In this document: positions 16,330-24,389 of the stretch, one piece after another
How positions within the stretch are numbered: the first letter of the stretch is position 1
How the letters are laid out: the number at the start of each line of letters is the position of its first letter
Origin: CAZUGA01 sp964619885
Lineage (GTDB): Bacteria; Pseudomonadota; Gammaproteobacteria; Methylococcales; UBA1147
NCBI GenBank assembly: GCA_964619885.1
Contig: CAZUGA010000030.1
Location: forward strand, 1-55,697
Length of the DNA: 55,697 nucleotides
Direction of reading: 5' to 3'
Notes under the pieces: model-generated
The model's database searches: none
Told to the model about the DNA's origin: nothing
Seen by the model: only the letters and a program-made list of their open reading frames with translations
Program-made: the position numbers and the translations under genes

Positions 16330-17535
16330 ATGCTAGCAAAAATCATATTCGGTACTCGATTCGGGGACCTTTTTCGGTTATCACTGCTGTGCGCCGGTTT
16401 GTTGGTCAATACGGCGAACCTGCACGCGGATAGCTCCACGATAGACATTCGCATTGGCTATTTGAAACTGCAGGCAAAGCCTCCAGCCGCCTTGTCGAAT
16501 TTGGACCCGGTTCCAACAGATTTGGGAGTGGCGGGGCTTCGATTGGCGATTGCGGATAACAATACGACAGGACAATTCACCCACCAGAAATTTATTTTAA
16601 AGGAAGTGATCGTGGGAGCCGGTGGAGGTGTGGTCGGTGCATTCAACGCGCTAACGGCAGAAAAATATAATTTTGTTGTTGCAAGCTTGCCCGTTGAATT
16701 GATACGCCAGCTCGCGCCTATCGCCAAAGCCAAGAATTTAATGGTGTTCGATGTTCTGACAAGCGACGATGAATTGCGCGTAGCTCAGTGCCATTCTAAT
16801 GTGCTGCATTTGATGCCCAGTCGGGCCATGCGCGCCGATGCGCTTGCCCAGTATTTGTTCAAAAAAAATTGGCGAGATTGGTTTTTGGTGGTTGGCCCCG
16901 ATGTTTCTGATCGATTGTACGCTACAGCGTTGAAACGGGCAGCTAAACGATACGGTATGAATGTTGTCGACGAAAAGAATTGGGAATTTACTCACGACGC
17001 CCGGCGTACAGCGCAATCTGAAGTTCCTGTATTTACCCAAGGAACTGATTACGACATTTTGGTCGTGGCAGATGAAGCTGGTTTGTTCGGGGAATATTTG
17101 GCTTACCGAACATGGAAACCACGGCCGATCGCCGGGTCACAGGGGTTGGTGGCGACGGCATGGCACCGAACCCACGAACAATGGGGTGCGGTACAACTAC
17201 AAAACCGGTTCAAAGAAAAGTCTGGAAGGTGGATGGCAGAGGAGGATTACGCTGCTTGGTTGGCAGGTCGCGTGATAGGGGAGGCTGCAACGCGAACCCA
17301 GTCTTCTGATTTCGAGAAAATTAAAGCGTATATCACGGGGGGCGAATTTGCTTTGGCAGGATTCAAGGGTAAGAAACTTTCTTTTCGTTCTTGGAACGGC
17401 CAGCTTCGCCAACCAGTTTTGCTCGCCGGAGCGCGTTCCATGGTTGCAGTCGCACCGTTGGAGGGCTTCCTGCATCCCACTAACGAATTGGATTCGTTGG
17501 GTTTTGATAAACCGGAGGTTAAATGTAGTTATTGA
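16330..17535 (+). CDS. Periplasmic binding protein of a PQQ-associated ABC system
   Basis: A 401-residue protein with a signal peptide (1-34, ending NLHA) and a fold of the branched-chain amino-acid-binding type (type I periplasmic binding protein). IDIRIGYLKL opens the first lobe, and LRLAIADNNTTG resembles the effector-binding hinge. It matches the group known as substrate-binding protein of the PQQ-dependent alcohol dehydrogenase ABC system. Such proteins are encoded with a beta-propeller, an ATPase and a permease, exactly as here. Related ABC systems (PedA1A2BC in Pseudomonas putida, lut in Methylorubrum) have been tied to lanthanide uptake. The propeller gene begins about 100 bp later. 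The family call is from memory of the motif pattern and gene order. Confidence 0.82.
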   Translation: MLAKIIFGTRFGDLFRLSLLCAGLLVNTANLHADSSTIDIRIGYLKLQAKPPAALSNLDPVPTDLGVAGLRLAIADNNTTGQFTHQKFILKEVIVGAGGGVVGAFNALTAEKYNFVVASLPVELIRQLAPIAKAKNLMVFDVLTSDDELRVAQCHSNVLHLMPSRAMRADALAQYLFKKNWRDWFLVVGPDVSDRLYATALKRAAKRYGMNVVDEKNWEFTHDARRTAQSEVPVFTQGTDYDILVVADEAGLFGEYLAYRTWKPRPIAGSQGLVATAWHRTHEQWGAVQLQNRFKEKSGRWMAEEDYAAWLAGRVIGEAATRTQSSDFEKIKAYITGGEFALAGFKGKKLSFRSWNGQLRQPVLLAGARSMVAVAPLEGFLHPTNELDSLGFDKPEVKCSY

Positions 17536-17639
17536 GTTGTTGGAAATTACATTTAGGGATTCGGTGATTGATCGACAGCCGGACAAACATGCCAAGCTGT
17601 AATTTGATATTATTCCACGTTTTCCGAAAAGGGGGTTGG

Positions 17640-18599
17640 ATGATTAGAAAGACTATCGTCTGGTGCATGTTGCTATGGGTCGGATGGATTCGCGCGGAAA
17701 CTGTATATGTGACTTTGGAGAAAGACAACGCGTTAGCCTTAGTCGATTCGTCTTCTAAGCAACTTATTAAGACGGTTGGAATTGGCCAGCGTCCCAGAGG
17801 TATTGCGTTGAGTAAGGATTACCGTTACCTCTACGTTGCGGCAAGCGACGACGATACAATCCAAATTATAGAAACCGAAACGGCCCAAGTCGTTGGGGCC
17901 CTGCCGTCCGGTGACGATCCTGAAACCTTTGCGTTGGGGCATGATGGAAGGTTGATGTATGTTTCAAACGAAGATGACAATTTGATAACCGTGATCGATA
18001 TCGATAAGCAACAAGCGATTAAGACAATCCCGGTTGGCGTAGAACCGGAGGGTGTTGCAACGAGTCGAGATGGAAAGTGGGTGGTAAGCGCGTCAGAAAC
18101 GACGAATATGGTGCATTGGATCGATACCGTATCTTTGGAAATCGCGCATAATACATTGGTTGATCCACGACCCCGGGCAGTGGCGTTTAGCGCGGATAGC
18201 AAGCAACTATGGGTCAGTTGCGAAATAGGCGGTACGGTGATCGTGATCGACGTCGAAACCAAACAAATAATCAAAAAAATTGGTTTTCATATTCCTGGGG
18301 TTGGTGAAGAAAAAATACAACCTGTGGGGGTTGCGATAGATGATACACGTCGTTGGGCTTACGTTGCTATCGGGCCGGCGAATAGGGTTGCTGTAATTGA
18401 TGCGCAAACATTCGAGGTCAAAGACTATCTGCTTGTCGGTCAACGTGTTTGGAACTTGGGGTTTTCTGCTGATCAGCAGCAGTTGTACACGACCAATGGC
18501 CTGAGTAACGATATTTCGGTAATCGATTTGAGCCAACATAGGGTCATAAAGTCTATCGCCGTTGGCCGTTTCCCCTGGGGTGTTGTGGTGAAACCATGA
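17640..18599 (+). CDS. YVTN-repeat beta-propeller protein, PQQ-catabolism associated
   Basis: A secreted 319-residue beta-propeller built of about seven blades of some 42 residues. Each blade carries the pattern V(I/V)D..(T/S)..(V/I)..I.VG..P.G(I/V)A(L/F)S.D, for example KQLIKTVGIGQRPRGIALSK. The best start is ATG 17640, giving MIRKTIVWCMLLWVGWIRA as signal peptide cleaved before ETVYV; an in-frame TTG at 17568 would add 24 residues that spoil the signal. It matches the propeller family always found beside the PQQ-associated ABC transporter and probably works in the periplasm, possibly presenting or scavenging the substrate. Its stop overlaps the start of the ATPase gene by 4 bp (ATGA), so the two are translationally coupled. 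Confidence 0.88.
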   Translation: MIRKTIVWCMLLWVGWIRAETVYVTLEKDNALALVDSSSKQLIKTVGIGQRPRGIALSKDYRYLYVAASDDDTIQIIETETAQVVGALPSGDDPETFALGHDGRLMYVSNEDDNLITVIDIDKQQAIKTIPVGVEPEGVATSRDGKWVVSASETTNMVHWIDTVSLEIAHNTLVDPRPRAVAFSADSKQLWVSCEIGGTVIVIDVETKQIIKKIGFHIPGVGEEKIQPVGVAIDDTRRWAYVAIGPANRVAVIDAQTFEVKDYLLVGQRVWNLGFSADQQQLYTTNGLSNDISVIDLSQHRVIKSIAVGRFPWGVVVKP

Positions 18600-19336
18600 G
18601 TCGATCATTTTCCCTTGAGGTGAAAGACTTAAGTTACCGCTATGGTAAAAAAATCGCATTGGATAATGTGTCTTTTTCCATATCCCCCGGAGAATGCACA
18701 ATGTTACTGGGGCCTAATGGGGCCGGCAAAACTACACTATTTTCGTTGATAACCCGGCTGTACGACAATGGGGAGGGGCAGATCCGGATTAGCGGTTTCG
18801 ATCTTAGAAAGCAGACTGGAAAAGCGCTGAGCAAATTAGGGGTGGTGTTTCAGCAGCCCACATTGGATTTGGATCTGACCGTCATTCAGAATTTAAAATA
18901 TCACGCAGCATTGCACGGGATAAGCCGAAAAACAGCGAATGAACGGATAAAAATTGAGTTGCGGCGGCAAGATATGCTGGAGCGATCGCATGAAAAAATC
19001 CGATCTCTGAATGGTGGTCACAGACGGCGCGTTGAGATGGCCAGAGCTTTGTTGCATGAACCGCAGATTTTGTTACTGGATGAGCCTACGGTTGGTTTAG
19101 ATGTACCCAGCCGTGAGAGTATTGTTCGTTATATGCATGATTTGTGCGCCGAGAACGGTATTTCTATACTTTGGGCGACACATTTAATTGATGAGGTTGG
19201 TGAATCGGATCATTTGGTCGTATTGCACCATGGCACTGTTTTAGAAAACGGTAGTGTCCATCAAGTTTTGCGAGAAGTGGGTGCTGATTCGGTACAAGCT
19301 GCATTTCAGCGTTTGACCCAAGCGGTGGGGCAATAG
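18596..19336 (+). CDS. ABC transporter ATP-binding protein, PQQ-associated
   Basis: A 246-residue cytoplasmic ATPase energising the permease encoded next. It has Walker A GPNGAGKTT (near 39-47), Walker B LLLDEPTVGLD and the switch His in WATHLIDEV. The signature reads LNGGHRRRVEMARAL instead of LSGGQ, a form characteristic of the PQQ_ABC_ATP group. Overlap with the propeller gene and a 2-bp gap to the permease show a single operon. Confidence 0.92.
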   Translation: MSRSFSLEVKDLSYRYGKKIALDNVSFSISPGECTMLLGPNGAGKTTLFSLITRLYDNGEGQIRISGFDLRKQTGKALSKLGVVFQQPTLDLDLTVIQNLKYHAALHGISRKTANERIKIELRRQDMLERSHEKIRSLNGGHRRRVEMARALLHEPQILLLDEPTVGLDVPSRESIVRYMHDLCAENGISILWATHLIDEVGESDHLVVLHHGTVLENGSVHQVLREVGADSVQAAFQRLTQAVGQ

Positions 19337-19338
19337 TA

Positions 19339-20142
19339 ATGGGGCCTTTGCACTATTTTCGAGCCATGCGCGGTGTCGTCGAGAGGGAGTTGCTTAGGTT
19401 CCTAAATCAACGGGAGCGCTTTGTCGCCGCGCTGGTTCGACCGTTGGTATGGTTATTTGTATTCGCGGCAGGATTTCGGTCTACGCTTGGCATAGCCATA
19501 ATTCCACCGTATGAAACCTATATTCTATATGAAGTATATATCACACCGGGTTTGATCGGCATGATTCAGCTTTTTAACGGCATGCAGAGTTCTCTTTCAA
19601 TGGTATATGATCGGGAGATGGGCAACATGCGTACATTGCTGGTGAGCCCATTGCCCCGCTGGTTTTTGTTGGTTTGCAAATTAATGGCCGGTACAGCGGT
19701 CTCGATATTACAGGTTTATACATTCTTATTGATCGCGTGGTTTTATGACATTCAACCCCATTGGACTGGATATCTTTGGGTTTTTCCGGCTTTGGTTGTT
19801 TCTGGTTTGATGCTGGGTGCGCTGGGAATGTTGCTGTCGTCGTTTATAAAACAATTGGAAAATTTTGCCGGGGTGATGAATTTCGTGATTTTTCCGATGT
19901 TTTTTATGTCTACGGCGTTATATCCGTTGTGGAAAATAAAAGAATCCAGTCAGTTATTACACACATTGGCCCAATACAATCCGTTCTCGCAGGCGGTGGA
20001 ATTGATCCGTTTCGCGTTGTATGGCCAGCTAAATCTATACGCACTAATCTATACTTTTGCTGCGTTGAGTATTTTTCTAGGCTTGGCGGTATGGGGTTAC
20101 AACCCTTCCAAGGGAATGATGCAGCGAAAAGGCGGTGCTTAA
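19339..20142 (+). CDS. ABC-2 type permease, PQQ-associated
   Basis: A 267-residue inner-membrane protein with six predicted helices and the ABC-2 family segment GNMRTLLVSPLPRWFLLVCK in the cytoplasmic coupling region. It completes the four-gene ABC system. ABC-2 permeases are normally exporters, while the operon also has a periplasmic binding protein of the importer type, so the direction of transport is not settled by sequence. The TAA stop at 20140-20142 is followed immediately by the ATG of rfbB, so the rhamnose genes may be on the same transcript. Confidence 0.9.
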   Translation: MGPLHYFRAMRGVVERELLRFLNQRERFVAALVRPLVWLFVFAAGFRSTLGIAIIPPYETYILYEVYITPGLIGMIQLFNGMQSSLSMVYDREMGNMRTLLVSPLPRWFLLVCKLMAGTAVSILQVYTFLLIAWFYDIQPHWTGYLWVFPALVVSGLMLGALGMLLSSFIKQLENFAGVMNFVIFPMFFMSTALYPLWKIKESSQLLHTLAQYNPFSQAVELIRFALYGQLNLYALIYTFAALSIFLGLAVWGYNPSKGMMQRKGGA

Positions 20143-21216
20143 ATGATTCATGATAAATCTGTATTAGTGACCGGCGGTGCCGGGTTTATCGGCAGCAATT
20201 TTGTATTGCGTCAAGTGCGGAAATCGGAGATTTGTATTATCAATCTTGATGCACTGACATATGCTGGTAATCTGGAATCATTGGAAGAAATTAAGGACAA
20301 TCCCGAACACCATTTTGTATTGGGATCGATAGCAGATCGCAGTTTGATCGAATATCTATTGTTTCGCTACAGACCCTACGCGATCGTAAATTTTGCCGCA
20401 GAAACCCATGTCGATCGTTCTATCGATTCGCCGTTGGATTTTATGCAAACTAACGTGAATGGAACATTTGAACTTTTGGATGCATCGAAGAAGTACTGGC
20501 AAAGCTTGAGCGGGACAGAAAAGTGCGAATTTCGTTTTTTGCATGTATCGACCGACGAAGTTTATGGTAGTTTGGGCGGTGAAGGGCGGTTCAGCGAGAC
20601 CAGTCCGTACCAACCCAATTCTCCATACGCGGCCTCCAAAGCGGCTTCCGACCATATGGTTAGGGCTTACCATAGAACCTACGGGATGCCGGTGTTGACC
20701 ACAAATTGTTCTAACAATTACGGTCCTTATCAATTTCCGGAAAAATTGATCCCATTAATTATCAACAATGCCTTGAAGGCTAAGCCACTACCGATTTATG
20801 GTGAAGGAAAGAATGTTCGTGACTGGTTGTACGTGGAAGATCATTGTGCCGCAATAGAACGAGTCTTAACGGTGGGAAACCCGGGTGAAGTTTACAACAT
20901 TGGCGGGAATAACGAGCAAAGCAATCTCGATGTTGTGACACAGGTATGCGGCATATTGGATGAGATGCGTCCCGATTCGCTTTCGCGAACTCATGCTGAG
21001 TTGATCCAGTTCGTCAAAGATCGACCAGGACATGATCTTAGATACGCGGTAGATGCGTCCAAGATTACGCGCGAATTGGGCTGGGAGCCCACTGAATCTT
21101 TCGAATCTGGCTTGCGCAAAACGGTGAGTTGGTATTTGGACAATGAAACGTGGTGTCAACGTGTGCTCGATGGTAGTTATAGAGGTGAGCGCCTGGGATT
21201 AAAGGTAGTGAATTAA
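20143..21216 (+). CDS. rfbB: dTDP-glucose 4,6-dehydratase
   Basis: Second step of dTDP-L-rhamnose synthesis: removal of water from dTDP-glucose to give the 4-keto-6-deoxy sugar. This extended short-chain dehydrogenase has 357 residues with the NAD-binding motif GGAGFIGSN at 10-18, the catalytic STDEVYGSLG block, and YAASKAASDHMVRAY with the Tyr-x3-Lys pair. NCSNNYGPYQFPEKLIPLII is the classical family signature. The start sits directly on the stop of the ABC permease gene. It opens a complete rfbBACD set. Confidence 0.96.
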   Translation: MIHDKSVLVTGGAGFIGSNFVLRQVRKSEICIINLDALTYAGNLESLEEIKDNPEHHFVLGSIADRSLIEYLLFRYRPYAIVNFAAETHVDRSIDSPLDFMQTNVNGTFELLDASKKYWQSLSGTEKCEFRFLHVSTDEVYGSLGGEGRFSETSPYQPNSPYAASKAASDHMVRAYHRTYGMPVLTTNCSNNYGPYQFPEKLIPLIINNALKAKPLPIYGEGKNVRDWLYVEDHCAAIERVLTVGNPGEVYNIGGNNEQSNLDVVTQVCGILDEMRPDSLSRTHAELIQFVKDRPGHDLRYAVDASKITRELGWEPTESFESGLRKTVSWYLDNETWCQRVLDGSYRGERLGLKVVN

Positions 21217-21218
21217 TC

Positions 21219-22103
21219 ATGCAACCGCTTAAAGGACTGATACTTGCCGGGGGTGCAGGGAGTCGGCTACACCCGCTAACCCAATCAGTGAGCAAACAAT
21301 TATTGCCGGTTTACGATAAACCGATGATTTACTATCCGTTGACTACGTTGATGCTCGCGGGTATTCGTGACGTGTTAATCATTACTACGCCTCACGATGC
21401 CATGCAATTTAATAAGTTACTCGGTGATGGCAGTCAATGGGGTATTAATTTGCAATACGCAGTGCAACCGAGCCCTGATGGATTGGCGCAAGCATTCATT
21501 ATCGGGCGGGAGTTTATCAATCGGTCTCGCTGCTGCTTGATTTTGGGGGATAATATATTTTATGGACACAGACTGCAGGAAAGTTTGGCCAGCTGTGTCG
21601 AACGCGAGTCGGGCGCGACAGTATTCGGTTATTGGGTCAAAGATCCGGAACGATATGGTGTCGCCGAATTCGATGGCTCCGGTCGGGTTGTCAAATTGGT
21701 TGAAAAACCTAAGCAACCGAAATCGCATTACGCTATCACAGGTCTTTATTTTTATGATGAAAATGTGGTTGATTTGGCGAGCGATCTGCTTCCGTCCCGT
21801 CGCGGTGAATTAGAGATTACCGATTTGAACAATCTATATCTCAATGGGCAAAATTTGCACGTAGAAAAACTCGGTAGGGGGGTTGCATGGTTGGATACCG
21901 GAACGCACCTTTCCTTGATGCAGGCGTCGAACTTTATCCAAATCATTGAAGAAAGACAGGGGCTAAAAGTGGGTTGTCCAGAAGAAATCGCGTTTACTCG
22001 TAGGTGGATAAGCGCAGATCAATTGGAACAGCAAGCAAAACAATTGATCAATAGTAGCTATGGTGGTTATTTAATGCAGTTATTGGATCAAGGCCAAATA
22101 TAA
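21219..22103 (+). CDS. rfbA: Glucose-1-phosphate thymidylyltransferase
   Basis: First enzyme of the dTDP-L-rhamnose pathway, joining dTTP and glucose-1-phosphate. The 294 residues carry the nucleotidyltransferase motif LAGGAGSRLHPLTQSVSKQL and the conserved PVYDKPMIYYPLTTLMLAGI. LGDNIFYGH and VEKPKQPKSHYAITGLYFYD are further family blocks. It lies 2 bp after rfbB, and its TAA shares its last A with the ATG of rfbC (TAATG). Confidence 0.96.
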   Translation: MQPLKGLILAGGAGSRLHPLTQSVSKQLLPVYDKPMIYYPLTTLMLAGIRDVLIITTPHDAMQFNKLLGDGSQWGINLQYAVQPSPDGLAQAFIIGREFINRSRCCLILGDNIFYGHRLQESLASCVERESGATVFGYWVKDPERYGVAEFDGSGRVVKLVEKPKQPKSHYAITGLYFYDENVVDLASDLLPSRRGELEITDLNNLYLNGQNLHVEKLGRGVAWLDTGTHLSLMQASNFIQIIEERQGLKVGCPEEIAFTRRWISADQLEQQAKQLINSSYGGYLMQLLDQGQI

Positions 22104-22663
22104 TGCAGGTCAAAGCAAGCCGATTGCCAGACGTATTGACGATTGAGCCGAAGGTTTTTTCCGATGATCGCGGAATGTTTATGGAGACGTGGAATCAATC
22201 CAGATATGCTGAATTTGGTATCCCGGCTGGGTTCGTGCAAGACAATATTTCGGTGTCAGCAAAAGGCGTGATACGTGGATTGCATTTTCAGAATCCTATC
22301 CAACAGGGAAAATTGATTCACGTGCTTCAAGGTGAAATATTTGATGTGGCGGTAGATATTCGCACAGATTCCGAATATTTTGGTCAGTGGGTTGGCCTCT
22401 ATTTGTCCGACCAAAACAAACGTCAGCTGTATATTCCGGTAGGCTACGCTCACGGGTTTTGTGTTGTCAGCGATAGCGCGGTGGTTGCATATAAATGTAC
22501 TGATTTTTACAATTACCAGAGTGAGAAATGTCTTCGTTGGGATGATCCGCAGCTGGATATCGAATGGCCGGTAGCGGATCCTATTTTATCCGATAAAGAC
22601 CAGCAGGGTGTATTGTTGAAGGATTTTTCTACTCAGTCCTTACCGACCAAGCTGAAAGATTGA
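22103..22663 (+). CDS. rfbC: dTDP-4-dehydrorhamnose 3,5-epimerase
   Basis: Third step of dTDP-L-rhamnose synthesis, a cupin-fold epimerase of 186 residues. It shows RGLHFQNPIQQGKLIHVLQG with the catalytic His, the DVAVDIR strand and YIPVGYAHGFCVVSD. Starts on the last base of the rfbA stop, giving tight translational coupling. The active-site Tyr/Asp region (YKCTDFYN) is intact. Confidence 0.95.
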   Translation: MQVKASRLPDVLTIEPKVFSDDRGMFMETWNQSRYAEFGIPAGFVQDNISVSAKGVIRGLHFQNPIQQGKLIHVLQGEIFDVAVDIRTDSEYFGQWVGLYLSDQNKRQLYIPVGYAHGFCVVSDSAVVAYKCTDFYNYQSEKCLRWDDPQLDIEWPVADPILSDKDQQGVLLKDFSTQSLPTKLKD

Positions 22664-22704
22664 TTATAGGTGGATTACTGCCGAATGTTGTAGGTCCTGC
22701 TCGT

Positions 22705-23625
22705 ATGAAAATTTTGTTGATTGGACGGAATGGGCAATTGGCGTGGGAATTAACGCGTACTTTAGCCTGTTTGGGAACTGTTATTGCGATAGATCGAAAA
22801 TCTCATCCACTCGCTATAGATCTTGTCGATAAGGATTCGATAAAGGATGCAGTACAGACCATTGCACCAGATTTAATCGTAAATGCATCCGCTTATACGG
22901 CGGTTGACCGGGCAGAACATGAAGATGATCTCGCGTATCAGGTGAATGCACATGCGCCGGGGGCTCTGGCTGAGCTGGCGGTGAAATTCAACGCAGGTTT
23001 GATCCATTATTCCACCGATTATGTTTTCAAGGGTGACGCGCAGCAACCGTATAGTGAGGGCATGCAACCTGAACCGCTTAATGTCTATGGGCGAAGCAAA
23101 CTTGCGGGTGAGTCAGCGATAGTCTCGGTCGGACCACAACATCTAATTTTTCGGACTGCTTGGGTTTATGGCAGCCGCAGGAGCAATTTTTTGTTGACCA
23201 TGCTGAGATTGATGCGGCAGAAGGATTCAATAAGCATTGTAAGCGATCAGTTGGGTGCGCCCACCTGGACTCGCCAAATCGCTGAAGCCACCGCGTTGGC
23301 AATTGCCAAATGCATAGTCAATGGGCAATTTCGTCCCGACGCTCGATCCGGGATTTATCATATGACATGTGCTGATCAGACTTCATGGTTCGGATTTGCG
23401 CAGAAAATTAACGAAATAGCGATGGAGAACGGATTGTTGGACGAATCGTGCGCGGAAATTCATACGGTGACCACTGAGGAATACCCTACCGATGCTGCCC
23501 GGCCCGCATATTCTTTATTGAGTAATGACAAATTAGAAAAGGAATTCGATCTGCGTTTGCCAAATTGGAAAACTTGTTTAGAAATGTGCTTATCAGACGC
23601 CGGTTGCCTTGGCGGGGTTTCATGA
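22705..23625 (+). CDS. rfbD: dTDP-4-dehydrorhamnose reductase
   Basis: Last step of the pathway, giving dTDP-L-rhamnose for O-antigen or other surface glycans. The protein opens with MKILLIGRNGQLAWELTRTL (Rossmann motif GRNGQL) and has NASAYTAVDRAE, STDYVFKG and NVYGRSKLAGE with the Tyr-x3-Lys pair. Start chosen at ATG 22705 (306 residues), because an upstream TTG at 22660 would add 15 residues before the Rossmann strand and overlap rfbC. No rhamnosyltransferase gene is in the window. Confidence 0.93.
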   Translation: MKILLIGRNGQLAWELTRTLACLGTVIAIDRKSHPLAIDLVDKDSIKDAVQTIAPDLIVNASAYTAVDRAEHEDDLAYQVNAHAPGALAELAVKFNAGLIHYSTDYVFKGDAQQPYSEGMQPEPLNVYGRSKLAGESAIVSVGPQHLIFRTAWVYGSRRSNFLLTMLRLMRQKDSISIVSDQLGAPTWTRQIAEATALAIAKCIVNGQFRPDARSGIYHMTCADQTSWFGFAQKINEIAMENGLLDESCAEIHTVTTEEYPTDAARPAYSLLSNDKLEKEFDLRLPNWKTCLEMCLSDAGCLGGVS

Positions 23626-23707
23626 ATGTCTGCTCTCATCCATGGGTTCAGTGTAGATATATCAACGGTTCGTAAACAGGGATGTGCGTGTCCGCCGTAG
23701 AAAATCT

Positions 23708-24346
23708 ATGATTTTGCTATCGCTGAATACCGCGAAACCTATTTCGGTGGAATACAACGGCCGCATGGTTTCTACTGGGATTTTTAAGAAACCGGTAGCC
23801 AGCAGACTGATAGCTCGTTTTAGCGGGTTAGAGTCGGATGGTCAGGCGGATAAAGAAGCGCATGGGGGGATAGATAAAGCTTTATATGCGTATTCGGTAA
23901 ATAACTATTCGTATTGGCAATCTGAGCTTGGTTTGAGCGAACTGCCGTTTGGAGCATTTGGTGAAAATTTAACCGTGGAAGGATTGACTGACGATGTTGT
24001 TCATATCGGGGATACCTTTAAGATAGGTGACCTGGTTGTCCAGGTTAGTCAACCGCGAGTGCCATGCTTTAAATTGGGAATAAAAATGCAGTCAACCAAA
24101 TTTCCAAAAAAATTCATGAAATCCGGCCGTGTGGGCTTTTATTTGAGAGTATTGGAAGAGGCGGTTATTGGTGCGGGCGATCACATTGAAAAACTTAGCG
24201 AAGACCCAATGAGGCTGAGTATTGAACAAAGTATGCTAGCCTTATACAAAGGCCCAAAACAAAAGCAAATCATAGACCGGGCGTTAAAAATCGACGCGCT
24301 TTCCGAAGCGTGGCGGTTGGACCTGTCGGAACGGCAGAAATTTTAA
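23708..24346 (+). CDS. MOSC-domain protein, YiiM-like
   Basis: A 212-residue cytoplasmic protein with a MOSC beta-barrel domain (about 25-160). It shows EAHGGIDKALYAYSVNNYSY, PFGAFGENLTVEGL, and the conserved Cys in SQPRVPCFKLG. The pattern and the C-terminal helical tail match YiiM, a molybdenum-cofactor-binding protein that can reduce N-hydroxylated compounds. Whether this one is catalytic is inferred from the conserved Cys. ATG 23708 (MILLSLNTAKPISVEYNG) fits the family N-terminus; a GTG at 23684 would add 8 basic residues. The gene stands between rfbD and an unknown gene, with no obvious functional link. Confidence 0.85.
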   Translation: MILLSLNTAKPISVEYNGRMVSTGIFKKPVASRLIARFSGLESDGQADKEAHGGIDKALYAYSVNNYSYWQSELGLSELPFGAFGENLTVEGLTDDVVHIGDTFKIGDLVVQVSQPRVPCFKLGIKMQSTKFPKKFMKSGRVGFYLRVLEEAVIGAGDHIEKLSEDPMRLSIEQSMLALYKGPKQKQIIDRALKIDALSEAWRLDLSERQKF

Positions 24347-24389
24347 ATTTAATAGGCCTTTTGCGGACAACCCATTTTTCGAAAATTTA

